Shown one piece after another: positions 47,375 to 57,926 of a stretch of 64,000 bases of DNA. The stretch covers positions 1-64,000 of the forward strand of contig JBBHKE010002393.1 in assembly GCA_037447655.1 (NCBI GenBank), given 5' to 3'. This stretch comes from Zygnema cylindricum. Taxonomy: Eukaryota; Streptophyta; Zygnematophyceae; Zygnematales; Zygnemataceae. Every line of letters starts with the position of its first letter. Positions within the stretch are counted from its first letter, which is position 1. Under the pieces are notes generated by a model. That model was not told the origin of the DNA. It saw nothing but the letters and a program-made list of their open reading frames with translations, and did not search any database. The position numbers and the translations under genes are program-made.

Positions 47375-48501
47375 AGAAGCTTATCAAAAATCCTAACAAA
47401 CAGTTGTTTTTGTACCACACTAATTTTGTCACACTGATCCAACACTGGCTCAAACTATACCACAATATAGATTAAATACAAAACTGACAACTCCCAAAGT
47501 TTCAGCTTAATTGATCCAACATACACCAAGATAGGTAACTCAGAAGTTTCCCAAAAACACTGTGCAGATTATACAGTCTAGAAGTCTGGATACATAAAAT
47601 GTTATACGTCCTAAGTCTTATACTCTTCACTCACTTGTCCTACTACGTAGTGTTGTACAGCCGAAAGAAGTGTTCCTAAAAGATACATCCAAAAGAACTA
47701 AACTGCCACTAAGGTCTAAGAGCTCCTAATCACGGTAAAACTAATCTATCACTAGTCAATCAATATTACTAAGAATCATATACAGGTGATTTGTTCAAAT
47801 ACTTATCGCCTGGCTTAGTAAAAATTGTCTGGGTATGTCCATCTGGTTGTAGCAAAACATCTATTTGCGAGTCACATGATTATTCTCTTATGAATCTCGT
47901 CCGTTGACTTGATTTATATCAGCCGTAGCAGCGCAGTCCAATTCTTGATCACATTCAAATATCTGCAGCTTCGTAGCAGCTACGCTGTCATATACCAAAA
48001 ACAACCGCAGCTGCGTTTGTCTTCTTGTGTAGCAACTGCGTTTTCTTGTACCAAAATATCAGCAGTTGCGTTTGTCCCGTTGCGTCGCAGGCTGCGTTCG
48101 TCCGTACAGACCATATCAAAAATAACCGCAGCTACGCTTGTTCCATCTGCGTCGCAGCTTCGTTGTACCAATGCTGGTGTCGGTACCATTCAAAACCTTG
48201 CACTCTGCTCCAAGTGACGACGCGTGTCCCTATATATCTATTTTTCCGCCATCCTATAAATTTGCTGAGACCTAAAGCTTTCCAAAAACAACACTCCCCT
48301 AAAGCTTTAGACTCAGTATGCCAGCGCAGCTTCGATGTCGAACTAGCGCAGCATTGCAACATAGCAACGTTGCAATTTAGGAAGTCACCAAACCCCACTA
48401 CTACCCCGTTATTGGACTAGCTCAGCATGGCAGTATAGTAGTGCAAAAACTCAGCTATTCACTTAATCCCACTGCATCCCTACAATACATTAACTTGAGA
48501 G
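47303..48501 (-). repeat. Copia LTR-bearing block, upstream copy
   Basis: Direct repeat of 41530-42690 (for example CACACTGATCCAACACTGGC, and the CTAAAGCTTTAGACTCAGTA segment at 48300). On the minus strand it runs from an RNase H end at the gap edge through LTR sequence to the gag ATG at 47374. The PBS-like word is at about 47450-47465. Confidence 0.62.
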
Positions 48502-48704
48502 NNNNNNNNNNNNNNNNNNNNNNNNNNNNNNNNNNNNNNNNNNNNNNNNNNNNNNNNNNNNNNNNNNNNNNNNNNNNNNNNNNNNNNNNNNNNNNNNNNN
48601 NNNNNNNNNNNNNNNNNNNNNNNNNNNNNNNNNNNNNNNNNNNNNNNNNNNNNNNNNNNNNNNNNNNNNNNNNNNNNNNNNNNNNNNNNNNNNNNNNNNN
48701 NNNN
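48502..48704. other. Assembly gap (203 N)
   Basis: Run of N. Copia sequence ends at its left edge and gypsy RT sequence starts at its right edge. Its true length is unknown. Confidence 0.99.
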
Positions 48705-51050
48705 GCCGAATAAATTTTTGATCACGCAGGGGGAGCAAAGTATTATAGTATCCTTGACTTCCGTCAAGGATTCAATCAAATTTAGATAGAGGAAAAAGAC
48801 CGGCATAAAATTGCCTTTTGGGGCAGCGACGGGCGATGGGAATAGGCCGTAATGCCATTCGGACTGAAAAATGCTCCGGCTGTATTTCAAAAAGTCACGG
48901 ACTCCGTTCTTCGAGGTTAAAAGTTTGCTAGATGTTACATCGATGACCTCATCATTGCCTCGGCTACTCTCGAAGAACACGTAGCTCACATAGAAAGGGT
49001 ATTGACTGAATTAAAAAAGGTCGGATCAAAATGTCATCCTGCAAAATGCACCTTTCGAGCCGAAAGAGTGCCTTACCTCGGCTATTTTATCTCAGCTGAG
49101 GGGATCACTCCTCTCGAAGCAAAGGTAGAGCCAATCATTAAATTGCTTGCTCCCACGGACCTCATAAGTCTGCGAGTTTTTCTTAGACTTGCTAATTATT
49201 ATCGCAGGTTTGTATCTAATTTTAGCACCATCGCATCTCTATTAAACGACCTTCTCAAGAAAGAAGTGGCGTTTATATGGGGTCTCGATCAGATTTCTGT
49301 TGATATTTGAGTATTTTCTAGGTCTGTATTAGGATAGAAAAAGAGCTGAGGCGGTCTGCCTCTAACTCCCCTATCTAAGCCCCCACACTTGTTTTGTCAC
49401 TGAAGGCTGGATAGGGAGCTAGAGCAATGGCTGCCTAGGCTCTCTAAAGAAAACAAGGGGGTGAATTAGGTAGACTTACCAAAAGTTAGTTGACGGACCC
49501 AGGAGTTGATCCTGGTACCTGCCGTCCGTCACTCCGCATTAGCCGATAGCTCTAGCCGTTAAGTCTAGGACAGATATTACGATATATAGGGTTTGATAAA
49601 TATATATATAGTCATATGTAGATTAATCCGTTTAACCGCTAATAGATACTTAGTACAAAGATACAGTTTGATTTAGTACGAAGTACAGTATGTGGACAGA
49701 ACGGATACCGCGCATTTGTTTCGATAGCGAAACAAATACCGAGCGTCGAATTTCAGCGGCTAGGATTATAGTCGGTTTGATCGGACGGCCACGATAGGCG
49801 CCGCGATCACGGAAAAGGCATTTTTGGCGTTTTACTGTCTTTGCCACGTCACATGACACGTGGCGTGATAACATTCGACTACGGGAATTCTGGATATTAC
49901 TAGAACTAATCCTGATTTGACACGTGTCGACATTTTGGCCATGTCGTACAATGACCATACATAAAGTACACCGCCACCTGTACTTTTCTGTACGACATAG
50001 TAATTTGATTGGTGCCGTACTTCAGTAGATAGAGTTTTAGAGAGGGAATAGGACTTAGAAAATTTTGGGTAGGCAGCTGCCTCTCCCAGAGAGCACTCTA
50101 TATAAATGGCAAACTTTGGCCAGCCATAACTATCAATTTACTTGACCATTTTCAGTGATTCTTTTTGCTGCGGACTCAAGGGAGTCCGAGCTACACAAGG
50201 GTGTAGTCGGTCAGAGTTTTTGTCTGCCAGGGTGGCTGCATTTATAAGGGAAAGTCAAAGTGGGTGAATGTGTCCAAATCTCATTTTCTAACTTTGCATT
50301 CTGTGGTGGAACTGTGCACACAGAAAGTGTTATTTCACAAAGGTGAATCTATATTAGGATTGTGACTGTCAATGGGTCAATCATTTGGGTTTATATTAAC
50401 TTGGAGTCGGCACTATCTAGATTAGATTCTTTTGGATCTGCATACTCTGAGGGCCAATGGAGGTCTCATAGTTTCAATTTCCGCATTTCAAAAATTAAAA
50501 ACCGCCTTATCGAGTGGTCCAATTCTTTGTCCTCCCAATCACAAACTCCCTTTTTGTATCCAAACAGATTTTGGGAAACTCGGAATCGCTGCCATCTTGA
50601 CACAAAGAGAGTTGAGCAGAGAGGAATACGTAGTTGCTTACGCGGGCACAAGCAATAACACGGCTGAATCAAATTATAGTAGTTACAAAAAAGAATGTCT
50701 AGCCGCGGTTTAAGGAGTCGTTCACTTCCGCCATTATTTGTACGGAAATCTTTTCACACTCTTAATTAACCATCAACCCTTACATTCGCTGATGACGAAC
50801 GATAAGCTTTCCAGGAAGCTAGCCTAATGGGCTTTAATCTTACAAGAATATGGCGTTGAAATAATCCACCGACCTGGTCTGCTTAGTCTTAACGTAGCCA
50901 AATTTTCCCGAAATCCTTTGCCACGAACGACGGATAACGGAGTTCGACAAGATTTCGATGACAACAATGTTCCTCTCATGTCAATGGATTCTTATCTTAC
51001 TTACTGCCTGGCCTCTATTCCGAACCCCTGTCTCGCCATAGATCATTGGC
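48705..51050 (+). pseudogene. Ty3/gypsy element A: RT and RNase H, interrupted
   Basis: Starts inside the RT (I-F-D-H-A-G-G-A-K-Y) at the gap. It continues with DFRQGFNQI-type text, then YLGYFISAEGITPLEAKVEP (49075-49135) and the thumb ANYYRRFVSNFSTIASLLND. It resumes after the solo LTR with HKLPFCIQTDFGKLGIAAIL (RNase H). By comparison with element B it has many stops, for example Trp to stop at about 48843 and at 50711. About 90% identical to B by eye. Confidence 0.85.
49298..50476 (+). mobile_element. Solo LTR inside element A
   Basis: A 1179-bp insertion starts TGTTGATATTTGAG and ends ATAGTTTCA, with a perfect 5-bp duplication ATTTC at 49293-49297 and 50477-50481. Element B is uninterrupted at this place. 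A TATA-like CTATATAAATGG lies at about 50097. No coding region. A stem TGACGGAC/GTCCGTCA surrounds CCAGG/CCTGG at about 49490-49535. A related LTR fragment lies at 40085-40470. Confidence 0.9.
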
Positions 51051-51099
51051 GTGATGGGCCTCTCATTATTTTCCTATCCTCCTAGACCTTCAGGTCCGG

Positions 51100-52174
51100 C
51101 ACTACTTGTGATGAAGAAGACAGAGTGAAAAAGAGGGCCAAATGTTACCTTTGGCTCGGGGGATCTTTAGTTCGGTTGTTGGCACACGGAAGCCATAGGC
51201 ACGTTCCACGGCCAACCGAGCGTCTTTTTCTCATTGAGCAGATTCACACTGAGCTTGGTCACTACGGTACCAAGTGAACGTTAAGTCTAGTTCAGGCACG
51301 GTATTAGTGGTCAAGAATGCAAGCTGATGTCGCTGCCATTCTGCACAAGTGTGCCACGTGCGACTTTCTTTGAACTTCTTTCTCTAACCGGAAAACTACG
51401 CTTGAACCTCTACCTATTCGGGGTTTGTTATATCGATGGTCGGTCGATTTGGTCGGACCTTTTTCCATCTCACGTAGAGGGAAACAATACATCATGATTA
51501 TGATCGAAAATTTCAGTAAGTGGGTAGAAGTCGCAGCCTTGCCTCATAAGACAGCTAAGTTAACCACCGCAACTTTTAAGGAACATGTCCTTATGAGATA
51601 CGGTGCCCCAGCCGAGGTCTTTACGGATCAAAGTATAGAATTTCGGGGAGAATTTCAATAGATGCTTGATGAGGCTCTCATCGATTATAGTCGTACTAGT
51701 CAGGATCACCCCCAGACCGATGGCATGGCTGAACGGGCAGTCCAAATATTTAAGCGTGCCTTGCGTAACCATTGCTTAGAGAAACACATTTCGGTTTGGG
51801 ACGAGTCCCTCGGCTACATTACCATGGGATATCGTATGTCAGTTCAGGCTAGTCTGACTAATTTCAACCCGTATTATGTTTTATTTGGGGGACAACCGTT
51901 GCTTGGTCGCAATATTCAGAAAGCTGCAAGCTTTCCACTTCCGTTGATGGCTAATTTCAACACGTATTATGTTTTATTTGGGGGACAACCGTTGATCAGT
52001 CGCAATATTCAGAAAGCTGCAAGCTTTCTACTTCCGTTGATGTCTGACACTGTCTTTTTGGAAAACTCACTCGTCGTGCTTTGTTTTTTTCCCGTGAAAT
52101 GCCCATGGCTTTTGATAACCTGCAGATTGCCCAACATCGGGACACACTTCGGTCGCCACCACTCGCAGCGGTAG
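51100..52174 (+). pseudogene. Ty3/gypsy element A: integrase
   Basis: Carries a decayed HHCC zinc region (HTELGHYGTK followed by a stop). The core starts at WSVDLVGPFSISRRGKQYIM, then has VFTDQSIEFRGEFQ, an in-frame TAG at 51659-51661, and DHPQTDGMAERAVQIFKRAL. A 93-bp tandem duplication (51860-51952 and 51953-52045) repeats YYVLFGGQPL. The same TAG and duplication occur in element B. Confidence 0.85.
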
Positions 52175-52189
52175 TTACATGCCGTAACA

Positions 52190-52623
52190 GAAGCCCTATC
52201 GGGTCGGAGACTATGTTTATCTTCGCAGGCAATCTTTCGACACTTTGGACATGGGTGTTTCTGCACACATCCTCCGGATCAGCGAGGTGGATTCGAACGG
52301 AATGTTGGGATTACAAGGAGTGGACACACGGAGTTTCCGAGAGCACTCCAAGAATTGTGCTTCATGTTACTTACCAGATTTGTCGCAGGATATGAATCCT
52401 ATGCGGATGCCAATTACTGAGGCGACGGCATGTACCTTTTGTCATCGGACGTGGAAAATTCCATGTTACTTTGTGATCATTGCAATCAGGGGTTTCAAAT
52501 GGAGTGTTTGGTGCCACCATTGTTGGCGGTTCCGGATGGTCACTGGTTTTGTCACGGATGTCGCGAGCTTCCGGTCGTGTTGGCCATCTCCTCTACCGGC
52601 TAAAGAGCTGGAGGGGGGAAGAA
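52190..52623 (+). pseudogene. Element A: integrase C-terminal domain and PHD finger, then polypurine tract
   Basis: After the C-terminal domain comes a PHD finger with its first Cys pair (CTFC, 52431) in one frame and the rest (MLLCDHCNQGFQMECLVPPL) in another. The His of the C4HC3 set is Gln. GGAGGGGGGAAGAA at 52610-52623 is the probable polypurine tract that primes the plus strand, just before the LTR. Confidence 0.75.
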
Positions 52624-52638
52624 TATACCGACCTAACC

Positions 52639-54860
52639 ATGACCAGCTAAGTCGTTGACCTTTTTTTTTCTTCCACCTTTCTTGTTGTTGTATTTATACA
52701 TTTTTACTTTTATGTTTTATTTCATTTACGATGCCTTGCGATCATTTGAGTTTGAGTCGAGCATAGCTGATGATATTGCATGCATCTTCATGTTATTTGA
52801 TACATGTACGACAGTTGTCATGCCGCATCTCGTCGGCCATTTTAGTTGTTTATTTTTAGGTGTTAGGACAGGCAGCCGCTACACTAATTTGTCTTTGGGT
52901 GTTATTTGCGTTTCGTAGGACTGTACGACGTGTACCGTACGACCTACATTCTCCGTAATTTTTGGGATGACGATTTGGACCGTACCCGCGGTCCTACCGT
53001 ACGACGTATATTTCCCGCGATTTTCGCCGATAATGGATTTGATTATCTCGAGTCGACCGTACAACTTACATCGACCGGAATTCCCGCGGCCACAAATTGG
53101 ACCGTACTTGCGGTCCTGTCGTACCTGTTTTTATTTCCCGGATTTCAGACGACAATGAATCGGGTCGATTCACGTCGACCGTTCTTATTTATTTTTTCCA
53201 AGATTTTTCGCCGACAACTTATGTTAAAATTCACGAGTGTACAAATAAACTTACCGTACTATATACATTTTCCGCGATTCTCGCCGACGACAAATTTGAT
53301 CATTTCACGGCTATCATACAAGCTTCCTTTCCCTTGAATCCCGGCCGACAACAACTTTTAATCATTTTGCGTGGAGTAGCATCTCGGCCGTCGACACAAA
53401 GTATGCGATTTTCGTAATATCACATCTGGACCGTCGACGCAAGTGACAGACAAATCGGCTGTTAGTTCTGACGAAGCGACGTGATTGGACCATTTTAAGT
53501 CGTGAACCATTTGGAGGTTCACGCATTCACATGTAGATAGGAAGGGTTTTAATCCGTAGGTTATAGATTGTGTAACGTAGGGCATAGGATTTCGGCCTCT
53601 TATTGGCTGAATCCCAACTAGACGCAAATATTTACATAGCACGATGTACTCTGATTGGCTTGTTTTCGCCTGGCGTAGATTTTGTTACTTAGTTCATTTC
53701 GGATCATTTCCTGCACACAATTTTCAAGTGCAGCAATTATTCATTTTATTTATTTTCAGTATTGAGGATTTTTCTGCAGCCATCTTTTTATTTGTAAAAT
53801 TGTCCGGACAGCTTAGAGGCGATTTTATGCCTTTGCGTGAAGCGTCTAGTTTTCTATTACATTATCAATATCTTGTAAAGCCTTACATATTTATCTATAT
53901 GGCTTCGGCCAAGACCTACACGGTTTCCCTTCACTTTTCTCGTTTTTTTGAGTGGATTTCCACCGCGTTCTCATGACACAAACTTCTTTTCCCGGCTATG
54001 GCTGAGCTTTAATTAGTGTGGAAGTTGCATGTTGGGATTGTTGATTTGATATTTTTATTTCTTTTGATTTTGTATTTATTTCTATTTGGCTTTTGCGCAT
54101 CTTTTGAGTTTGGTTATCTCAAACCTCATAAGTGTCGGGCATATTGTCATTTTCAGTTTTTATTTATCTTTCTCGGTTGTTTATGTTTTGATTTATTTTA
54201 TTTAAGGATAAATTCAGATTATTCTCGATAAAGATAACTCCTGCAAGGAATATAAATAGACCGTGGGACCTAGTGGTCATCCATCGGCTTAGTATTCCTG
54301 CACTTGAAAATTGTCTCTTTTCTTTTCTCACTTGTTTGTTTTATTTCAATTTGGGTTTTCTTTTTATTTTAAAGGAAAATAAAACAAAAACATTTTTAAA
54401 AAATCAAACATATATATTTATAGATACATTTATACAAAAATCTATGACTAGCTTTACATTTATAATTACCATTTGCTTGTTGGTTGTCGTTTTTATCTTA
54501 TTGACCAATTTTTCGGCCAACGGTATACAACACTAACTTAAGTATTTGGTTTTTGTTTCCTCCTTCTTTTTGTTTATATCTTGGGCATCGGGTGCTCACC
54601 TTGTGTCATACTTCACCAAAGAGTGGAGTTAGTGGAGCGGATCCGTTCTTTGGGAGCTCTCCAAAACTTCGTTTGTAGCGAACAACCAAAGTTCACCCTT
54701 GGCAATCACCAGATTGCTAAAATTGTTATGTAAGTATCACGATACCTTGCGGGTACAGGCGCGCGCTAAGGTGTCGGTTGATCGTATAAAGGGATCGTGT
54801 TTGGAGTGGATTATTGTAAATCCACTTGTATTGAGCATTGCATTTGTCCAGCTTTCCCTG
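52639..54860 (+). mobile_element. Gypsy LTR apparently shared by elements A and B
   Basis: Follows the polypurine tract of A and precedes the leader of B. The part that can be compared, 52639 to 54206, reappears almost unchanged at 62432-64000 behind B, as expected of an LTR. TATAAATA at 54251-54258 is a likely promoter box. TGGTATCTGGCC at about 54864 might be a primer binding site (compare TGGTATCAGAGC). The start (TGACCAGC) and end are estimates. ACCGTAC-bearing repeats of about 122 bp occupy 52975-53218. Confidence 0.65.
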
Positions 54861-55220
54861 CTTGGTATCTGGCCTTGAGTGGCCTTGGCTGAGTTTGCTT
54901 TGCCCGGAGTGGGATTTCTTCCATAGATCTTGCCGTTGGAGGCATTGGTTAGCTCTTTTGTGGATTGTGCCGCTTTAGATCTGCACTTGGGAGTGCTTGG
55001 ATAGTAAGTTATTTGCCTTTATAGATCTGGCCTTTCGGCCTTGTCCCCTTGTTTGCAGGGTAGAAGGTTTTGGTAATACGACTTCCTGATAGATTTGGCC
55101 ATCAAGGCCCTGTTAGAAATTGATTGGCTGATTGGACAAGAGCGTAGTGTGGTGTGGCATTTGAAGCATATCGGATAGATCGATTTTGTTATCTGGTCAT
55201 CATTTGGTTTTATCATTTTT
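54861..55220 (+). other. Leader of gypsy element B
   Basis: Probable untranslated leader between LTR and gag. Several GGCCTT-type words recur (GGCCTTGAGTGGCC, GGCCTTTCGGCC). No gene seen. Confidence 0.4.
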
Positions 55221-55988
55221 ATGCCCACCGATTGGGATAATCTCGATTATCCTTTCGGATCCACCCGATCGTCGGCCTCGTATAGGCCCACAAAATCAAG
55301 ACCATCAGATTTGCCTAGTCTTTTGGACCATCCTTTCTCGAATATCCCGGGACAAATTTCCCATTCGGTTCGATCTGCTCTCACCTCAGTATCTTCTTTA
55401 TCATCAGTCTCTTCCACATTTTTCGAGGAAGAATCTGACCACGATTCCTTTGACGGGTTGGATTCCAATTGATTATCTTTTTGGTTTCCACAGATTACAA
55501 ATTCATTATTATCCCCAATCATTCCATTAATGGAAATGGCTTCCACATCCGAGGGAGGGGGTCGCCTTCATTTATGTTTTTCAGGAATGAAGGACACCAT
55601 GACTTTATCGTATTTTTGGATGATATTTGATACCGAAATGCGTGATCTTGCATTTCGGTACCAAGATCGCTTTGACCTACGGGTTGCTTTCTCTTTGTTA
55701 GGTCGTTACCTTTGTGGTTCAGCCCTTACTCTTTATTCCCACAAGTATGATTTTTTACTTGCGATGACGGAGTTTTCTCCGGATTTCGCTGGGAGTCCTG
55801 CTATTATAGGACAACCACAAATTCCCTACCAACCGGCTATCTCGGAAGTCCTTGATCTCAACGGCGATGTTATTACAACAGCAGTTGCGGAAATACCGCA
55901 ACAGGTTGCTATAGCCACACGTTCTGGAATCCCAGCACGACCAGCGATGACGATCCCTGTACTCCATCCGCTCTCTGTCATGTTTTAA
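55221..55988 (+). pseudogene. Element B: gag N-terminal part
   Basis: Frames 55221-55472 (Ser-rich, with FFEEESDHDSFDGLDS) and 55530-55988 (with LSYFWMIFDTEMRDLAFRYQ and LLGRYLCGSALTLYSHK). The second resembles the capsid helix region of gypsy gag proteins. A stop and a shift separate it from the next part. Confidence 0.6.
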
Positions 55989-56039
55989 ATGTTGCAAGCG
56001 AAATACCGTATGCAAAACCTTGACCAAGTTCGTGAGTGA

Positions 56040-56903
56040 ATGAGCTTTGAACGGAAGTCAAGAGAGACCGCCCCTACCATGCGTGCTAGTATAGAAGCTT
56101 TTTCTGAAACATTGTCGGACTTAATGTCGGATGTTGAAGCTGTCCAGAAATTTGTAGGACAGTTTTCGAGTCAGTCTAAGAAATTTATTCAGAGTCACTT
56201 GACTCAAACGTACGGCTTCAAGTTCACTTTCGACCAAGCCGCCCAGCATGCCGTGGAATACGAAATGCAAAATTGTTGGTGGGAAGCCCATGACCGTCCT
56301 AAAGCGGTCCCGAAAAAACGGATTGTTCCACCATGGAACAATCCTCGTCCTAACAACCGGCCTCTTAAAGTTCCGGCCATGGGAACTCCACTTGTTGCTC
56401 CCAAAAACCGATTATGTTTTCGATGTGGGAAGACGGGGCATGATGCCCGAATGTGTCTAGACAAAACCGTTACCTATACACATTGCAAGCAAGCTGGACA
56501 CTACGCCCAACGTTGTCATATAAAGAACTCAAAATTTTCCTATCAGAACCAAATTAAGAATGGTGGCATTCCCGCTCGATCCGCAAAACCGGTTCAACCG
56601 GTTAAAGAACCGGAGAAGGACACCACTCCACCTAGGGTATCTCGAAGAGAGAGAGAGAGAGAGCGTTTAGAAATGCAAGAGCAAATGGCGGCTATGATGA
56701 AGGAACAATTCGCAGCCTTCGTGACTCATACGAAGCCACACTTTACAGCCATGGCTCGCATTGTTGTACACATGCCCACGTTGGCAGGTCGAATCTTACG
56801 AGATTCCACCATCCAACAACGAGAGGCTACGTTCGACAAAGGTTCGACCGATCACAGCCGTGACGGTAAAACTCCTAACACGCATTCCTTTGTCATTCAC
56901 TAA
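56040..56903 (+). pseudogene. Element B: gag with zinc knuckles
   Basis: The capsid part ends LTQTYGFKFTFDQAAQHAVE. Two zinc knuckles follow. The first, CFRCGKTGHDARMC (C-x2-C-x4-H-x4-C), is intact. The second reads Y-T-H-C-K-Q-A-G-H-Y-A-Q-R-C, with the first Cys replaced by Tyr. The C-terminal part is basic, then has a run of Arg/Glu (RRERERERLEMQEQMAAMMK). Gag packages the element's RNA. Confidence 0.85.
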
Positions 56904-56994
56904 AGAACCTTCTCCTCCCTTGCCTGAAACCGCTTCAGCCATCGCGGCTGAAGCTCTCAACATAGTGGATTGAACTATACATGAGGCACACCGC

Positions 56995-57522
56995 GTGAAG
57001 GAACGCTTGTGCATTCTATCCACTATGATTTCCGACTCACCAAAAATCTCCCCTATCTCCTTTACCTCCGATAGCTCAGCTGCAGCTGCCGCGTTACAAG
57101 CACTTCAGCTGCACATAAATCTTGCTGCTATTCAGCCTATTTCCATAGAGGAGCGAAATTCCCTCGATCCTCATATCAGTTTTTTGGATAACGGGAAGGG
57201 TGCATTGTTGATCAATGGTATAGCCCCTTCCCTGCCTCTCATGGATACGGGTGCAAAGCCGGTGATATTGGGCTCTAGCTTTGCACTCAAGCTTGGTCTA
57301 ACTTCGGACAAGCTCCAGACCACTTCTACTCGCTTGTTAATTTCAGCGGGTACAACCGAGCCAGTCCTAAGAATCACTAAGGAACCGCTCGTTTTCAGGT
57401 TCCAGAACGTAACGTCACTAAGGAACCGCTCGTTTTCAGGTTGTAGAACGGAAAGGCCACAGACTTTGCTGAGATCTCGGTTCACGTTCAGGTCACTAAA
57501 TGTAGTGACTATGAATGCCTAG
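56995..57522 (+). pseudogene. Element B: retropepsin-like aspartic protease
   Basis: GALLINGIAPSLPLMDTGAK has the D-T-G-A active site (about 57244). It is followed by PVILGSSFALKLGLTSDKL, the usual flap and GSSFA block. An approximate duplication of the segment ACTAAGGAACCGCTCGTTTT (57377 and 57417) lies near the end and may have caused a frame break. Confidence 0.82.
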
Positions 57523-57926
57523 TGGGACAAGTCGTTATATTTCGTGTAGGGGGTGGAGTTGACATGCATGATCAGACATTTTCGTATAGGCCCACTAACT
57601 TCCGAGAATGTAAAATCTGCTTTCCGTTAATTTCCGCTAGGAAGCCCATGCCTGTTATGGCAAATTCTGCCACATCCATACCTGCATTTTCAAGGATTTC
57701 GGTGGGGGCCGAAATATTTCATTCATTGTCAGCAGAAGAAATTCTGCCCGATAGTTCTTACTTATCAGAAATTTTCAGTGACCCAGGTTTTCTTATAGAT
57801 ACGAGGGAATTTGACCGAATCTATAACCAAACCTTGTCAATTCCACTTTCTTCGGTCTCTCACCCAGTCCCAGTCCCTACAGACTCTCTGGGTTTCTTCC
57901 CATTGATTGGAATCCGGTCCAATTGA
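57522..57926 (+). pseudogene. Element B: linker between protease and methyltransferase
   Basis: A 134-residue frame with no recognised domain. It overlaps the next frame by four bases and is probably continuous with the methyltransferase in the ancestral polyprotein. Confidence 0.5.

Noticed and set aside
52655-54536. Many small frames after gypsy element A, repeated after element B
   Set aside because: They lie in LTR sequence, match no protein, and are conserved only because the DNA is a repeat.
54861-54876. TGGTATCTGGCC as a certain tRNA-Met primer binding site
   Set aside because: Only the first seven bases agree with TGGTATCAGAGC and no CA end precedes it directly, so it is mentioned only as possible.
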